Source of the DNA: Bog-950 sp964493695 | GTDB lineage: Bacteria > Bacteroidota > Bacteroidia > Chitinophagales > LD1 | Length of the DNA: 64,000 nt | Direction: 5' to 3' | Assembly: GCA_964493695.1 (NCBI GenBank) | Contig: CAZBPG010000004.1 | Coordinates: 1 to 64,000, forward strand | Shown here: positions 35,095-47,900 of the stretch, piece by piece | Position numbering within the stretch: position 1 is the first letter of the stretch | Layout: every line of letters starts with the position of its first letter | The notes under the pieces: model-generated | What the model was told of the DNA's origin: nothing | Database searches by the model: none | The model's input: only the letters and a program-made list of their open reading frames with translations | Translations under genes and position numbers: made by a program

Positions 35095-35451
35095 ATGCAG
35101 TTTTGCAATAAACTCCTCCGGCTCCGTCAATGTTACGGTTTAAGCCAAAAGCAGGTTGGCCCAAAAGTTAACCTGAGCCAGCAGGCGTATGGTAAAATAG
35201 AGCGGGGCAAAACCCGCATAGACCATGAACGCGCCAAACAATTTGCGGGTATTTTTGGTGTAAACGTACACGACCTTTGCAATGACGATTTGCAAATGCT
35301 GATAGTATGCACCGATAAAGGCATCCGGATTTTTTTTATCCCCGAAACTGCCCCTTCTGCCCCTTCTGCCGATGCTGTTTTACTAACCGAACTGGAAAAA
35401 GCCGAAAAAATACTGGCAGGTATAAAGCAAATGCTTGCGCCTAAAGAGTAG
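35095..35451 (+). CDS. XRE-family helix-turn-helix regulator
   Basis: 118 aa. The HTH_3 domain covers residues 5-62: LRLRQCYGLSQKQVGPKVNL (helices 1-2), SQQAYGKIERGKTRID (recognition helix and turn), KQFAGIFGVNVHDLC. A short hydrophobic strand pair (MLIVCTDKGIRIFFI) and a C-terminal helix (LLTELEKAEKILAGIKQML) follow, which may dimerise. Function: transcription regulator of unknown targets, perhaps its divergent neighbour. Confidence 0.9.
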   Translation: MQFCNKLLRLRQCYGLSQKQVGPKVNLSQQAYGKIERGKTRIDHERAKQFAGIFGVNVHDLCNDDLQMLIVCTDKGIRIFFIPETAPSAPSADAVLLTELEKAEKILAGIKQMLAPKE

Positions 35452-35747
35452 TTAGTGTAGCCCGATTGCTACTTTCCGCTTACTTTATCTCAAATAGCTA
35501 ATAAAAGAGTTTGATGAAAATTCTTTTTTCTGAACAAATGGTGTTATTTTTCGGCTCTGAAAAATGATAACACACACTTAACAAAAAAAGAAGGGTCAGA
35601 TACTTCATATTTCAGTTAAAATAATATTTTTGCGCGAAATTTAAACCGGGCGCACAAATGGTTATGTGTTTGCTGCGTGGTCTTATTAAGTAAAATGAAT
35701 GGGAAAGTTTAACTTAATCGAAATTTTTTTGGGGGGGGATAACGCTT

Positions 35748-35778
35748 GTTGTAATACAGGACAGGGGTTGTATTTTTC
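35748..35778 (+). promoter_or_regulatory. Weak promoter candidate of the giant adhesin
   Basis: GTTG at 35748-35751, a 19-bp spacer, then TATTTTTC at 35771-35778: the correct spacing, with one mismatch in each box. The G8 tract ends 9 bp before the -33 box. Confidence 0.3.
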
Positions 35779-35838
35779 AGGATGTTCGTTGCCGAAAGAT
35801 AAACGTACTACTAAATTAACTAAAACACTAACTGATAT

Positions 35839-35872
35839 GGAGGGGCAAGGCTAAGCCTTTCCTCCTTTTTTT
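35839..35872 (+). terminator. Leader hairpin with T7 (possible attenuator)
   Basis: GGAGG pairs with CCTCC and AAGGCT with AGCCTT (35839-35865), with small internal bulge GGC, followed by seven T. It lies inside the presumed leader of the giant gene rather than after a supported gene. Confidence 0.7.
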
Positions 35873-35946
35873 ATTTATAGTAAAGCATCTGAACTATGGC
35901 AATTTTTACACTACGCACGATTACTTCTTTCTCAAAGAATATACTT

Positions 35947-38900
35947 ATGGAAAACAGAACATGTACCCCTATTGGCAAATGGATTTGCCTGATGTTATGG
36001 TTAGTTATTTCAACAGTAGCACTTGCAGGAGAAAAGCAGGTGCCTCTGAGCAAAAACCAAATGATTGAAGCGCTAAAGAAAACCGAAAATACCATCTCCT
36101 TTATAGAGAACAAAGGTCAGTGGAGCCCTGAGGTAAAAATGGCGGGTAATACCAATATCGGTAACATGTACATAACCAACGACCATATTCACTTCCTCTC
36201 TTTTGAAAAAGAAGAGCACGAAGGCGAAGAGCACGAGGAAACAGAGGAAGATGAAGCAAGAGAGGCTGAAGAACTGGCACATCAGGAAGTTCACGGTTGG
36301 GGAATTTATCTGGATGGATTTAATAAAGACTACACTATAAGTAAAGAGCAGGAAATGCCCACCCGGTATAGCTATTTGATTGGTGATACTTACAATGCTT
36401 CAGATGTAGCCAGCTATGGCGAAGTTACTATGAACAATATATATGAAGGAATTGACCTTCGTATATACAGCCAGCAGGAGCATGTTATGGAGTTTGACTG
36501 GTTGGTAAATGCCGGTGCAGATTTCAATAACATTAAAATGAGATTTAAAGGACAGGAGGGTTTAAGTATAGATGAAAAAGGAAACCTGAACGTTAAATTG
36601 GAATTCGATGAGGTAAAATTCGATATACCGGAAGCTTATCAGATTATTAATGGTAAGAAGGTACTGGTGAAAATGGCTTTCCAGGTAAATGGAGATGTAG
36701 CTACTTTCAAAGCCATCAGCAAAATTGATAACCGGTACGATTTAGTTATTGACCCGAGTTTGAAATGGGGAACATGGTTCGATAACAACAGCAATTCTTT
36801 CGATGAGTACCTTTTTGCTGTTGACCTCGATAATCAGGGTAATGTTTATTGCGGAGGAAATATAAATGTACAGTTGACTTCAGGCGCAGGAAACTATATA
36901 AACCCCGCAACCTTGTTTGGTTTTGATAACTCGTACGCGGGCAGTGTGGACGGAATCATCTATAAACTAAGATATGACGGTGCCGTTCTTTTGAAGGTTA
37001 CTTACTTTGGAACATCGGCCAATGACCGCCTGTACGGACTTTCGCTTTCACCCGATAAAACAAGAGTATTTGTCTGCGGTTTAACTGCCGGTACACTTCC
37101 AACCGGTTCAACTACTGCATTTGACGGAACCATTTCTACTACTGAGGATGGGTTTGTTGGAGTATTAGACGCTACTACCTTAGGTACACCTTTATACACT
37201 ACTTATATAGGAGGTACAGGAAATTCAGATGAAATGGTTTCTATCCGCGCTTTATCTAACAACAGTTTTGTAGTGGGCGGGCACATAAACGGTGCACTTT
37301 CTACAACAACACCCAATTATATTTTAAATGCTTACGATGCAACATATTCGGGCGGCAGTGAAATGTACCTTGCCAAGTTTACCAATTTTAATACGCTCAC
37401 TTTTGGTACATATATAGGTGGAACCGGTAATGATGAATTAAATGATCTTCAGATTTTCAGTGATGGCTACGTTGCATTTTCGGGTTCTTCGAATAATACA
37501 GCAAGTTTCCCTGCATTATTTAATAATGCTGCCAATGGAGTTGCTAATACAACCGGTGGTTTGGATGGTGTAATCGGAGTTATTCCACCAAGCGGTGGTG
37601 CTTCGGTTCAAATGCTCAGCCGGTTTGGTGGTACCAGCGATGATGAGTTTTACGGAATAACGATAGACGCATTCGATACGCTGTATGTAACAGGATTTAC
37701 ATCTAGTGCGAACTTCTACCTGGGACCTAATGCTGCAGGTAACCGTTTTCAAACAACCAAAGGTACCGGACAAGATGCATTTGTAGGAAAATTACCGAGA
37801 ACGGGATGGAGTGGAGGTGCGACAGACCCTTGGGCAGCTACGTATTTTGGAGGTGATGATGACGACCGTGGTAATACTCTGAGAACCTATACCCCGTATG
37901 CGGTGATGATTTTTGGGGAAACTCAGTCTACACGATATCCATTCAACAAAAATATTGCCGATGGAGGTGCTTTCTTTGATAGTACGGCAAATGGCGGTTG
38001 GGATATATTTTATCAGGTATTAGGAACTGATTTAAAGACACAGTTTTTTGCTACATTAGTGGGCGGACCTAATAATGACTATTTAGGTCAAACCGGTACT
38101 CCACACGGTAGCAATCACTTTCAGGTAGAAGGGGATTCTTTAATTTGTTTAGGAACTACAGTGCATAGTGCGGCTTTAACTCCAAACCCTATTGGTGGCG
38201 GAACTTTTGACCAAACTAATTCAACAGCAACAGACGACATTCACTTGATTTTTAAATGGCGAATTGGAATACTCCTTAATTTCGATTACAGCGATGCTCC
38301 TTCCAGTTACGGAAGCCCAAATCACGTTATTTTCCAAACTGTAAAGTTGGGAACTAACACGGTGGATCGTGAAGATTTCCCTCAACCTTCGTACAAGTCA
38401 AATGCTGACGATACCCTTGGAACCACACCGGATGATGAAGACGGTATTGCCGGAAACCCTACGCAGGTGATGATACAGGATACATCTACCCGGTTTACAC
38501 AAGCGGTAAGTGTAACCAATGCTACCGGTGTGAATGCCATATTGATGGGGTGGATTGACTTTAATGAGGACGGAGATTTCTTAGATGCTAACGAGGTAGA
38601 TACAGCCATTGTTGCTCCTGGTGCTACCAGTGCCAGTTTAACATGGACGGGTTATAATGCTTCCAACGCATTTTTTAACGCTCCTAAGGATACAACTTAT
38701 ATGCGTTTGCGTATTACCACTCAGCCATCTTTCTTTTCCACTAATCCTTCACCTACTGCTAATGCTGCGAACGGTGAGGTGGAAGATTATCTACTTATCC
38801 GTTTCCATTGTGTGAACCTGGCTACGGCAACTATTGATACTAACGGAACAACCACCTGTGGCGGCTCTAATGGCTCTATAGTAATTACTAACGGTAATTT

Positions 38901-41900
38901 GTTGCCTGGTGTACAATATGGGGTGTATTATAGTAAGAACGGAGGTCCCTTGCAAGGTCCTTTTTATTACACTACTGCAGGCGGAACAGGAACACTTACT
39001 ATTTCCGGTTTAACAGCGGGTGTCTACACATCTGTTCAGGTTTTCCATCCTACTAACTATGCCTGTGGCTACACTATTCCGTCAACACTGATTATTGCGG
39101 ACCCTGCAACACCACCAGCACCACTTACAGCAACTGCTGTTCCGAACCCAATATGTACCGGAAACACTGTTCAGTTAGATGCAACAACTAACCAAGTTGG
39201 AACTATTACGTGGGCATGGACAGGACCACAAACATTTACAGCGGCTATTAAAAATCCGACTCGTTTGATTAATAATACAAATCTTGCCGGAAATTATTTT
39301 GTTACACAAACTATTAATAATTGTACTTCGCCACCTGCTTCTGTCAATTTGGTGGTAAGCGGGACACCAGTAATTGTAACCGTAACAGGAACAAATCCTA
39401 CAACCTGCTCGGGAACACAAGGAACAATTACGTTAACAGGCCTATTGGCAAGCCAGACTTATACAGTAAACTATACGAAGGGAGGGGTAGCACAGGGACC
39501 TGTAAATATCCTATCAAACATTAGTGGGAATATTGTGATTACCGGTTTAACAGCAGGTGTTTATACCGCCTTCCAGGTTTCAATTGCAGGATGTTCTTCT
39601 GCAGTTAACAATACTGTAATTACTCTGGTAGATCCGTCAGCACCATCAGCACCTACCAATGTTACGGCATCTCCAAATCCAATATGTACAGGAAATACGC
39701 TGACACTTTCAGCAACAGGTTCTAACCTTTCATGGACAGGGCCATTATCATATAGTGCAACAGGTTCTCCTGNNNNNNNNNNNNNNNNNNNNNNNNNNNN
39801 NNNNNNNNNNNNNNNNNNNNNNNNNNNNNNNNNNNNNNNNNNNNNNNNNNNNNNNNNNNNNNNNNNNNNNNNTTACCGGATTAACTGCAGGCAGCTACAG
39901 TGATTTCTCGGTGGCTATAAATGGTTGTACATCGGCCACAGTAGCAGGTCCTATAGTTCTTAGCGATCCTTCTACTCCATCAGCGCCTACCAATGTTACG
40001 GCATCTCCAAATCCAATATGTACAGGAAATATGCTGACACTTTCAGCAACGGGTTCTAACCTTTCATGGACAGGGCCATTATCATATAGTGCAACAGGTT
40101 CTCCTGTAACCCGCTCCATTACCAGCACATCGCAGGGCGGCACATATTCAGTTACACAAACAGTAGCTAACTGTACTTCACCTCCTGCAACCGTAAACGT
40201 TGTGGTTAATCAAACACCGTCTATTACTTCCACTTCAAGCAGTAACCCAACCACCTGCTTGGGTAGTGATGGCACTATTACATTAGGTGGTTTAGTATCC
40301 GGCTTCACTTACAGTGTTACTTACGATAAAAACGCTGTAGGCCAGGGCCCTGTAAATGTAGTAGCTAATGGAAGCGGACAGGTTGTTATTACCGGTTTAA
40401 CCGCAGGTAGCTACACTAACTTTATTATAAGTATTAATGGCTGTCCTTCAGCACCGGTTGCAGGTCCGATTGTTTTGACCGATCCCTCAAATCCATCGTC
40501 ACCAACAAACGTAATCGCCAGCCCGAATCCTATTTGTATAAACAACACGTTAACCCTCTCCGCTACAGGTTCAAGTCTTTCATGGACAGGGCCTTCGAGT
40601 TATTCAGCTACCGGCTCACCGGTAACGCGCCTGATAACTACGACACTTTTTGGTGGAACATACTCGGTAACTCAAACAGTTGCCAATTGTACTTCTGCTC
40701 CGGCAACCGTAACGGTGGTGGTAAAGCCTACACCTGGCATTACTTCCACTAGCTTTACTAATCCAACCACTTGTGGCGGAACTAACGGTAGCATTACCTT
40801 AAATGGTCTGTTTGCCGATTCTACCTACAGTGTAACTTATGACAAGAATAGCGTGGCACAAGGTCCATTTACTATTGCAGCTAACGGAAGCGGACAGGTA
40901 GTTATATCAGGATTAACTGCGGGTACTTACTCAAACTTTGTTGTTACGCTTAGCGGATGTCCTTCAAATCCTGTTATCGGAAGTATAACCTTAACTGATC
41001 CTTCTAATCCGCCAGCCCCAACTAATGTAACCGCCTCCCCCAATCCGATTTGTTCAGGCAACACACTTACCCTGAGTGCCACCGGTTCAAACTTAGCTTG
41101 GACCGGTCCATTATCATACAGTGGTTCAGGCTCGCCTGTTACAATTTCTATAACTGCTGTAACGCAGGGGGGGATTTATTCAGTAACACAAACTGTGGCT
41201 AACTGTGTTTCACCTCCTGCAACAGTTACGGTAGTGGTTAATCCTACTCCGATAATCACTTCTACTTCGGGTGCTAATCCGACAACCTGTGGCGGAACCG
41301 AAGGAACAATAACCTTGAGCGGCCTTAATACAAGTACAAGCTATACAGTAAACTACAATAAAAACGCCAGCCCGGTAGGTCCGGTGCTAATTAGCACCAA
41401 TGTAAGCGGTCAGTTGGTAATCACCGGTTTAACAGCCGGAACCTACTCTAACATAGTTGTTACTTTAACAGGTTGCCCTTCAGCGGCAGCAGGCCCAATT
41501 ACTTTAACGGATCCTGCTAATCCGGCAGCTCCTGTAGCTACCAACAGTGGCCCTTCATGTTATGGAGATACACTGAAGTTGTTTGCCTCAAATGTTCTGA
41601 ACGGAACTTACGTATGGACTGGTCCGGGCGGATATACTTCAACCGAACAAAATCCAATTCGTGTAAATGCAACACCTGCTATGAGTGGGGTTTACTCGGT
41701 GGTAGTTACCGTTGCAAATTGTAATTCAACACCTGCCACTACTTCAGTAACGGTAGCTTCCTGCCCTCCGGTGGCGGTTAATGATAACTACAGCACTAAT
41801 GAAGACCAATCTCTAACGGTTAGTGCTCCGGGAGTTCTTACCAACGATTACGATCCTGCCAATCCTCAGCAGCCAATTACAGCTAACACAACTCCGGTAT

Positions 41901-44900
41901 CAAATCCGGTTCATGGCACTGTTACGTTGAATGCTGACGGTAGTTTTACTTATACACCGTCTGCAAACTTTAACGGATTAGATTCTTTCATTTACAGCAT
42001 TTGCGATAACGAAGCACCGCCAGCGTGTGATACTGCTACCGTTTATATTACGGTAGTTCCGGTGAACGACCCACCGGTAGTTCCTGATACAACGGTTACC
42101 ACACCGGAAGATACAGCAATTACAGTTTGTATTCCGATTACAGACCCTGAAAGCGGCACACAAAGCCATTTGATTCAAAGCATTTATTGCGGACCTAGTA
42201 ACGGAACTATTGGAAGTGCTACAATTAATAACGGCTTGTTGCCGCATACGCTTTGCGTAACTTATAATCCTAACCTGAACTTTAACGGAACAGATTCAAT
42301 TTGTTTGGTGATTTGCGATAACGGCACACCGCAGCTTTGCGACACTACCAAGGTTACAATAATTGTAACCCCGGTGAACGACCCGCCAATAGCCGTTGAA
42401 GATTATTATGTTTCATGTTTGGATACAGCTATTGTGAAAAATGTAATGACTAATGACTCGGATGTAGATGGCCCAGCGTTGGCAGTAACCGGTGCTTTAT
42501 GGGGGCCAAGCATCGGAACATTGTCGTTGTTTGCAAACGGCTCATTTACCTATACTCCAACACCGTTCTTTAATTCACTTGATTCGTTCTCTTATAGAAT
42601 TTGTGATAATGGAACTCCGAATTTGTGTGATACGGCTGTTGTGATATTGGATTATACCTGCACAAATACTCCACCGGTGGCGGTTAACGATAACTACACC
42701 ATACCCGAAGACGACACACTAATTGGAAATGTTTCAACCAACGACTACGACCCGAACGGAGACAGTTTGATTTACAACACTACTCCGGTTGCTGGTGTTT
42801 CGCATGGTTCGCTTACATTAAACAATGACGGAACCTTTACATACGTTCCTACACCGAATTATTTTGGACCTGATTCGTTTGTTTATTCGGTTTGTGATAA
42901 TGGTGTGCCGCCACTTTGTGATACTGCCACCGCATACATTACGGTGATACCGGTGAACGATCCGCCATATATACCTGACACCACGGTAACAACACCTGAA
43001 GATACACCTACCACAGTTTGTATTGAGATCACGGATATTGACGTAACCAATACTCACGTTTCGATAGTTGGTTGTAACCCCGCTAACGGAAGTTTGAGTA
43101 GTCTGTCAGTAAACAACTTGTCAAATCCACATTTAGTTTGTGTTACCTACTCCCCCAATACCAACTTTAACGGAACTGATTCGTTCTGCATTGTAGTGTG
43201 CGATAACGGAGTACCTTCTGCTTGTGATACCTCAGTAGTTACCATCATCGTAACACCGGTGAACGACCCACCTGTTGCAAACAATGATAACTATTCAACT
43301 AATGAAGATACTCAACTTAATGTGGGGGCGCCTGGTGTGCAATCAAATGATAGCGACCCTGACGGTACAACCCTTACTTCTACTTTGGTGAGTGGAACGT
43401 CTAATGGTTCGGTTACCCTGAATCCAAATGGTTCGTTTACTTATACTCCCAATACAAACTTTACAGGCACCGATACATTTGTATATTCTGTTTGCGATGC
43501 AGGCATTCCATTACCTCCCCTCTGCGACACAGCTATTGTGGTTATTACCGTTAATCCGGTAAACGATCCTCCGTTTATTCCTGATACAACTGTAACTACA
43601 CCGGAAGATACCCCGACTACTGTATGCATTCCAATCACGGACCCTGAAACGACTACGCAAATTCACTTAGCGTTTCTTTGTGATAATCCCAATAGTGGAA
43701 GTATAACGGCACCTTCAGTAAATCTGGCATCTAACCCGCATACAGTTTGTGTTACTTATACACCAAATACAAACTTTAACGGCACAGATTCTTTCTGCGT
43801 GATTGTTTGCGATAACGGTAACCCTATATTGTGTGACACTTCTATAGTTACTATTGTGGTAACTCCTGTAAACGATCCACCGGTTGCCAATAATGATAAT
43901 TATTCAACTGGCGAGGATACTCCTTTGAACGTAGGTGCTCCGGGTGTGCAGTCGAACGATAGCGACCCTGATGGAACTACGCTTACATCAACCATTGTTA
44001 CAGGAACATCTAATGGTTCTGTAACGCTGAACCCGAACGGTTCATTTACCTATACACCGGATGCGAACTTTAACGGAACGGATACTTTTGTTTACTCAAT
44101 TTGTGATGCCGGTATTCCATTGCCTCCGCTTTGCGATACAGCTATAGTGGTTATTACTGTTAATCCGCAAAACGATCCGCCATACGTTCCTGATACTACT
44201 GTTACCACACCGGAAGATACAGCGATAACTGTCTGTCTTCCTATTTCGGACGGAGATGTTGGACAGCAATACATTGCTACCATTTGTGGAACACCGGCTA
44301 ACGGATTGATAACCTTTGGACCGGTAGTGAACAATGGTTCTATTCCTCCAACAGTTTGCGTAACATACACACCAAATACAAACTTTAATGGAATTGATTC
44401 ATTGTGTATTACTGTTTGTGATAATGGCATTCCGTTCCTGTGCGATAATTCAATAGTCAAGATCAATGTAACACCGGTAAACGACCCACCGGTGGCTAAC
44501 AACGATAGTTATACTACTCCGGAAGATACTCCGTTGAATGTTACACCTTCAGGTGTGTTGGGTAATGACAATGATCCTGATGGAACAGCGCTTACATCAA
44601 CTTTGATAGACAGCACTTCAAACGGCTCACTTGTACTGAATGGAAACGGTTCATTTACGTACGTTCCAAACAGTAATTACAATGGAACGGATACTTTCTA
44701 CTATTCTGCCTGCGATGCCGGAATTCCGTTGCCTTCACTTTGCGATACTGCTATGGTGGTTATTACAGTAACCCCGGGTAACGATCCTCCGGAGATTCCT
44801 GACACCACGGTAACAACGTGCGAAGACTGTCCGATAACTGTTTGCTTACCGATAACGGATACCGATTCGTTGGATGTACACTCGTATACCAGTTTGTGCC

Positions 44901-47900
44901 CTGGCCAAAATGGCACAGTAACAGGAACAACCATTAATCAATCTACTAACACACTTTGCTTTACCTATACTCCGTACCTGAACGTGAACGGAAGTGATAC
45001 TGTATGCTTCATAGTGTGCGATAACGGAACACCGCAGGGATGTGATACTACTACTATCACTATTCTGATAACACCTGTGAATGATCCGCCATATGCGGAT
45101 ACTATTTACGTGGTAACTTTCGAAAATCAACCGGTTGGAGTAAACGTAGCTTCAGCTACCGGTGATCCGGAAGGGAATCCTCTTTCTTACAGCTACTATG
45201 GAGTTATTCCGGGTGGTGGCACGTACGGAATTACAGGTAACGGAGCTATTGTAGTTTATCCAAATCCAGGTTTTACCGGAACGTTTGCTATCCCTTACTC
45301 TGTGTGTGACTTAAGTCCATATCCGGTGAATATCCTTTGTGATAGTGCTGCAATAATTGTTACCGTATTGCCTGAAGGTGATACGCTGATTAACCACTCT
45401 CCGGTTGCCAGCAACGATTATGTAACTACTTCGTTGAATACTCCTGTGGTTGTAAATGAATTAGCCAATGATTATGATCCGGATGGTGATGCTTTACAGG
45501 TTACTGTAACCTGTACACCTGATGACGGAAACTATACGGTGAATCCGAACGGAACAATCAATTACTTCCCTGATAACGGATTCTTCGGGTTTGATACTAT
45601 TTGCTATACCATATGCGATCCTACAGCTGTTAATAATCCAAAGCCGCTGTGTGATAATGCTATAGTGGTAATCTATGTTTCAACCGATTCTACTTCGTTC
45701 GAAAATGACCCGCCTGTGGCTGTTGATGATTTTGCTTATATCTGTGCTGATGCAAACGCTACATTGAATCTGTTGCTGAATGATAACGATCCGAATGGTG
45801 ATGCCATCACTTCGGTAAGTATTATTGATAACGTTGATTATGGGGTTCTCTCAAATGCCGGGTTCGGATTCTATGTTTATACTCCAAATGGCAGTGCAGC
45901 ACTTAACGATACCTTGCTGTATGAAATATGTGATAACGGAACACCATCATTGTGTGATACCGGTATGGCTGTTATCTTCATTAATGCAACACCGGTTGTT
46001 ACTCCTTCAGTTGGCTCTGCAATAGTTTGCAGCAACGATAATGTAAACATCACCTTTACTTCCAGTGTTCCGGGAACTGTTATTTCGTGGACTGCTACTA
46101 ACGGAACAAGCGGAACAGGAAACATTAATACAGTGTTGACCAATAACACTTCGGTTGATCAGGTAGTTACTTACACCGTAAGTGGAACTACAGGCTTTGG
46201 TTGTGGAAGTTCTGCTCTCATAATTCCTGTTACGGTTAAGCCGCGTCCGGTGATTACGTTCACTTCAAATGGAAGTATCTTCTGTTCGGGTGAGCAGGTG
46301 GTGATTAACGCCAACTCAAATATTGCGGGAACAACTTATACTTGGTCAGGAACTAACGGATCGAGTGGCACGGGAAGTTTGATTTCAGATAATCCGGTTA
46401 ACAGCGGAACCGCAAACATTACGGTAACATACACCATAATACCTACTTACAATGGTTGCGTTGGTAATACGTTGGCTGTAGATGTTACCGTTAAGCCGCA
46501 ACCATCTCTTACGGTTAACCCTGCTACACAGACAATATGTAGTGGAGCACCAATCAGCATTGCCATTACCCCAAGTATTTCAGGAACATCTGTGAATTGG
46601 TTTGGCAGCAATGGAAACAGCGGGAACTCATTAACTATAAATGATTCTCCATTCAACTTTGGCTCATCCAATATTACTGTCACTTATACAGTGAATGGTA
46701 ACTACAACGGATGTCCTGCCAATACAGTATTTGCTACAGTGGTTGTTCGTCCTCGCGTAGTTGCTGATGCCGGTCAGGATAAAACTGTAGTAGCTTGTAC
46801 GGGAAGTTGTGTGATTATCGGAAGTTCACCTACCGGTGCAGGAGGTTCAGGAACACTCGCGTATGCATGGAGTCCTTCAGCCGGACTGAACGATAGCACC
46901 CTTGCTAATCCAACTGCTTGTGGTCTGTTGGTAAATACTACTTATACGGTGATTGTTTCTGACGGAAGCGGATGTTCAGCTACCGATCAGGTCACTATCA
47001 CTTCTACACCAAATCCATTGTCGGCAGAAGCCGGTGCGGGTGGTGCATTATGTTTGGGTTCTGGCGACAGTGTTATGTTAGGCGGATTCCCAACAGCAGT
47101 TGGAGGAGTTGCCCCATATACATATACATGGTCACCGTTGACGGGTTTGAATCTTACGAATAATGCCAACCCGGATGCATTCCCGACAACTACAACGGAG
47201 TACTTTGTTACAGTGACCGACCAGATTGGTTGTCAATCGGTAGACTCAACGGTTGTTACAGTTTATCCTGTACTTGTTGCAAATGCAGGAGCAGATACAA
47301 CAGTTTGCGCAACATTTGCGGCACAGTTAGGAGGTACACCTACTGCATCTGGAGGAAGCGGAACCGGATATACATACATCTGGTCGCCAACAGTTGGAAT
47401 TAGTAATGTAAACGATGCTAATCCTACAGCAACTCCGGCCGTTCTTACAACCTACTCGGTTTATGTGGCAGATGGCAACGGCTGTACTGCTACAGACAAT
47501 GTGATTGTTACTGTTCATTCCAACCCAACAGCACATGCAGGACCTGATAAAACAATTGTAACGTGTTCAGGAGATAGCACTACAATTGGTGATGTCCCTG
47601 CGGTTACCGGTGGAACAGGACCATATACCTATAGCTGGACACCAGCTATAGGTTTAAGCAATGATACAATAGCCAATCCGGTGGTGAAGGGAATTACCGT
47701 TACTACTACGTACATGCTTTCAATAACAGATGCTAACGGTTGTGTAAGCACGGATAACGTTACTGTGAATGTAGTTACCAATACATTGCAGGCACAGGCC
47801 GGTCCTGATGAAGCTGTATGTAGCAATAATAATTGCGTTCAGGTTGGTGGAATTCCAACAGCAGTAGGTGGTACGCCACCTTATGTTTACGATTGGTCAA

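Larger units (their letters stand above)
35452..35895. other. Leader and intergenic region before the giant adhesin
   Basis: Holds a T7G8 run (G8 at 35731-35738), a weak promoter match ending at 35778 and a terminator-like hairpin at 35839-35872. No gene is supported; tiny frames such as 35782-35802 are not convincing. Confidence 0.6.

Noticed and set aside
35625..35632. TATTTTTG as a promoter of the adhesin leader
   Set aside because: Good -7 box but no TTTG at the -33 distance.
35782..35802. Leader peptide of six codons before the attenuator-like hairpin
   Set aside because: Too short, no ribosome binding site and no codon run that would sense an amino acid.
35896..35946. Upstream start of the giant adhesin at 35896
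   Set aside because: It would place 17 extra residues before a normal signal peptide; the ATG at 35947 is better.
39755..39903. Two separate genes at the gap in the giant adhesin
   Set aside because: Both sides are the same 516-bp repeat and a 282-bp fill joins them in frame; only the left side has a signal peptide and only the right side a sorting domain.
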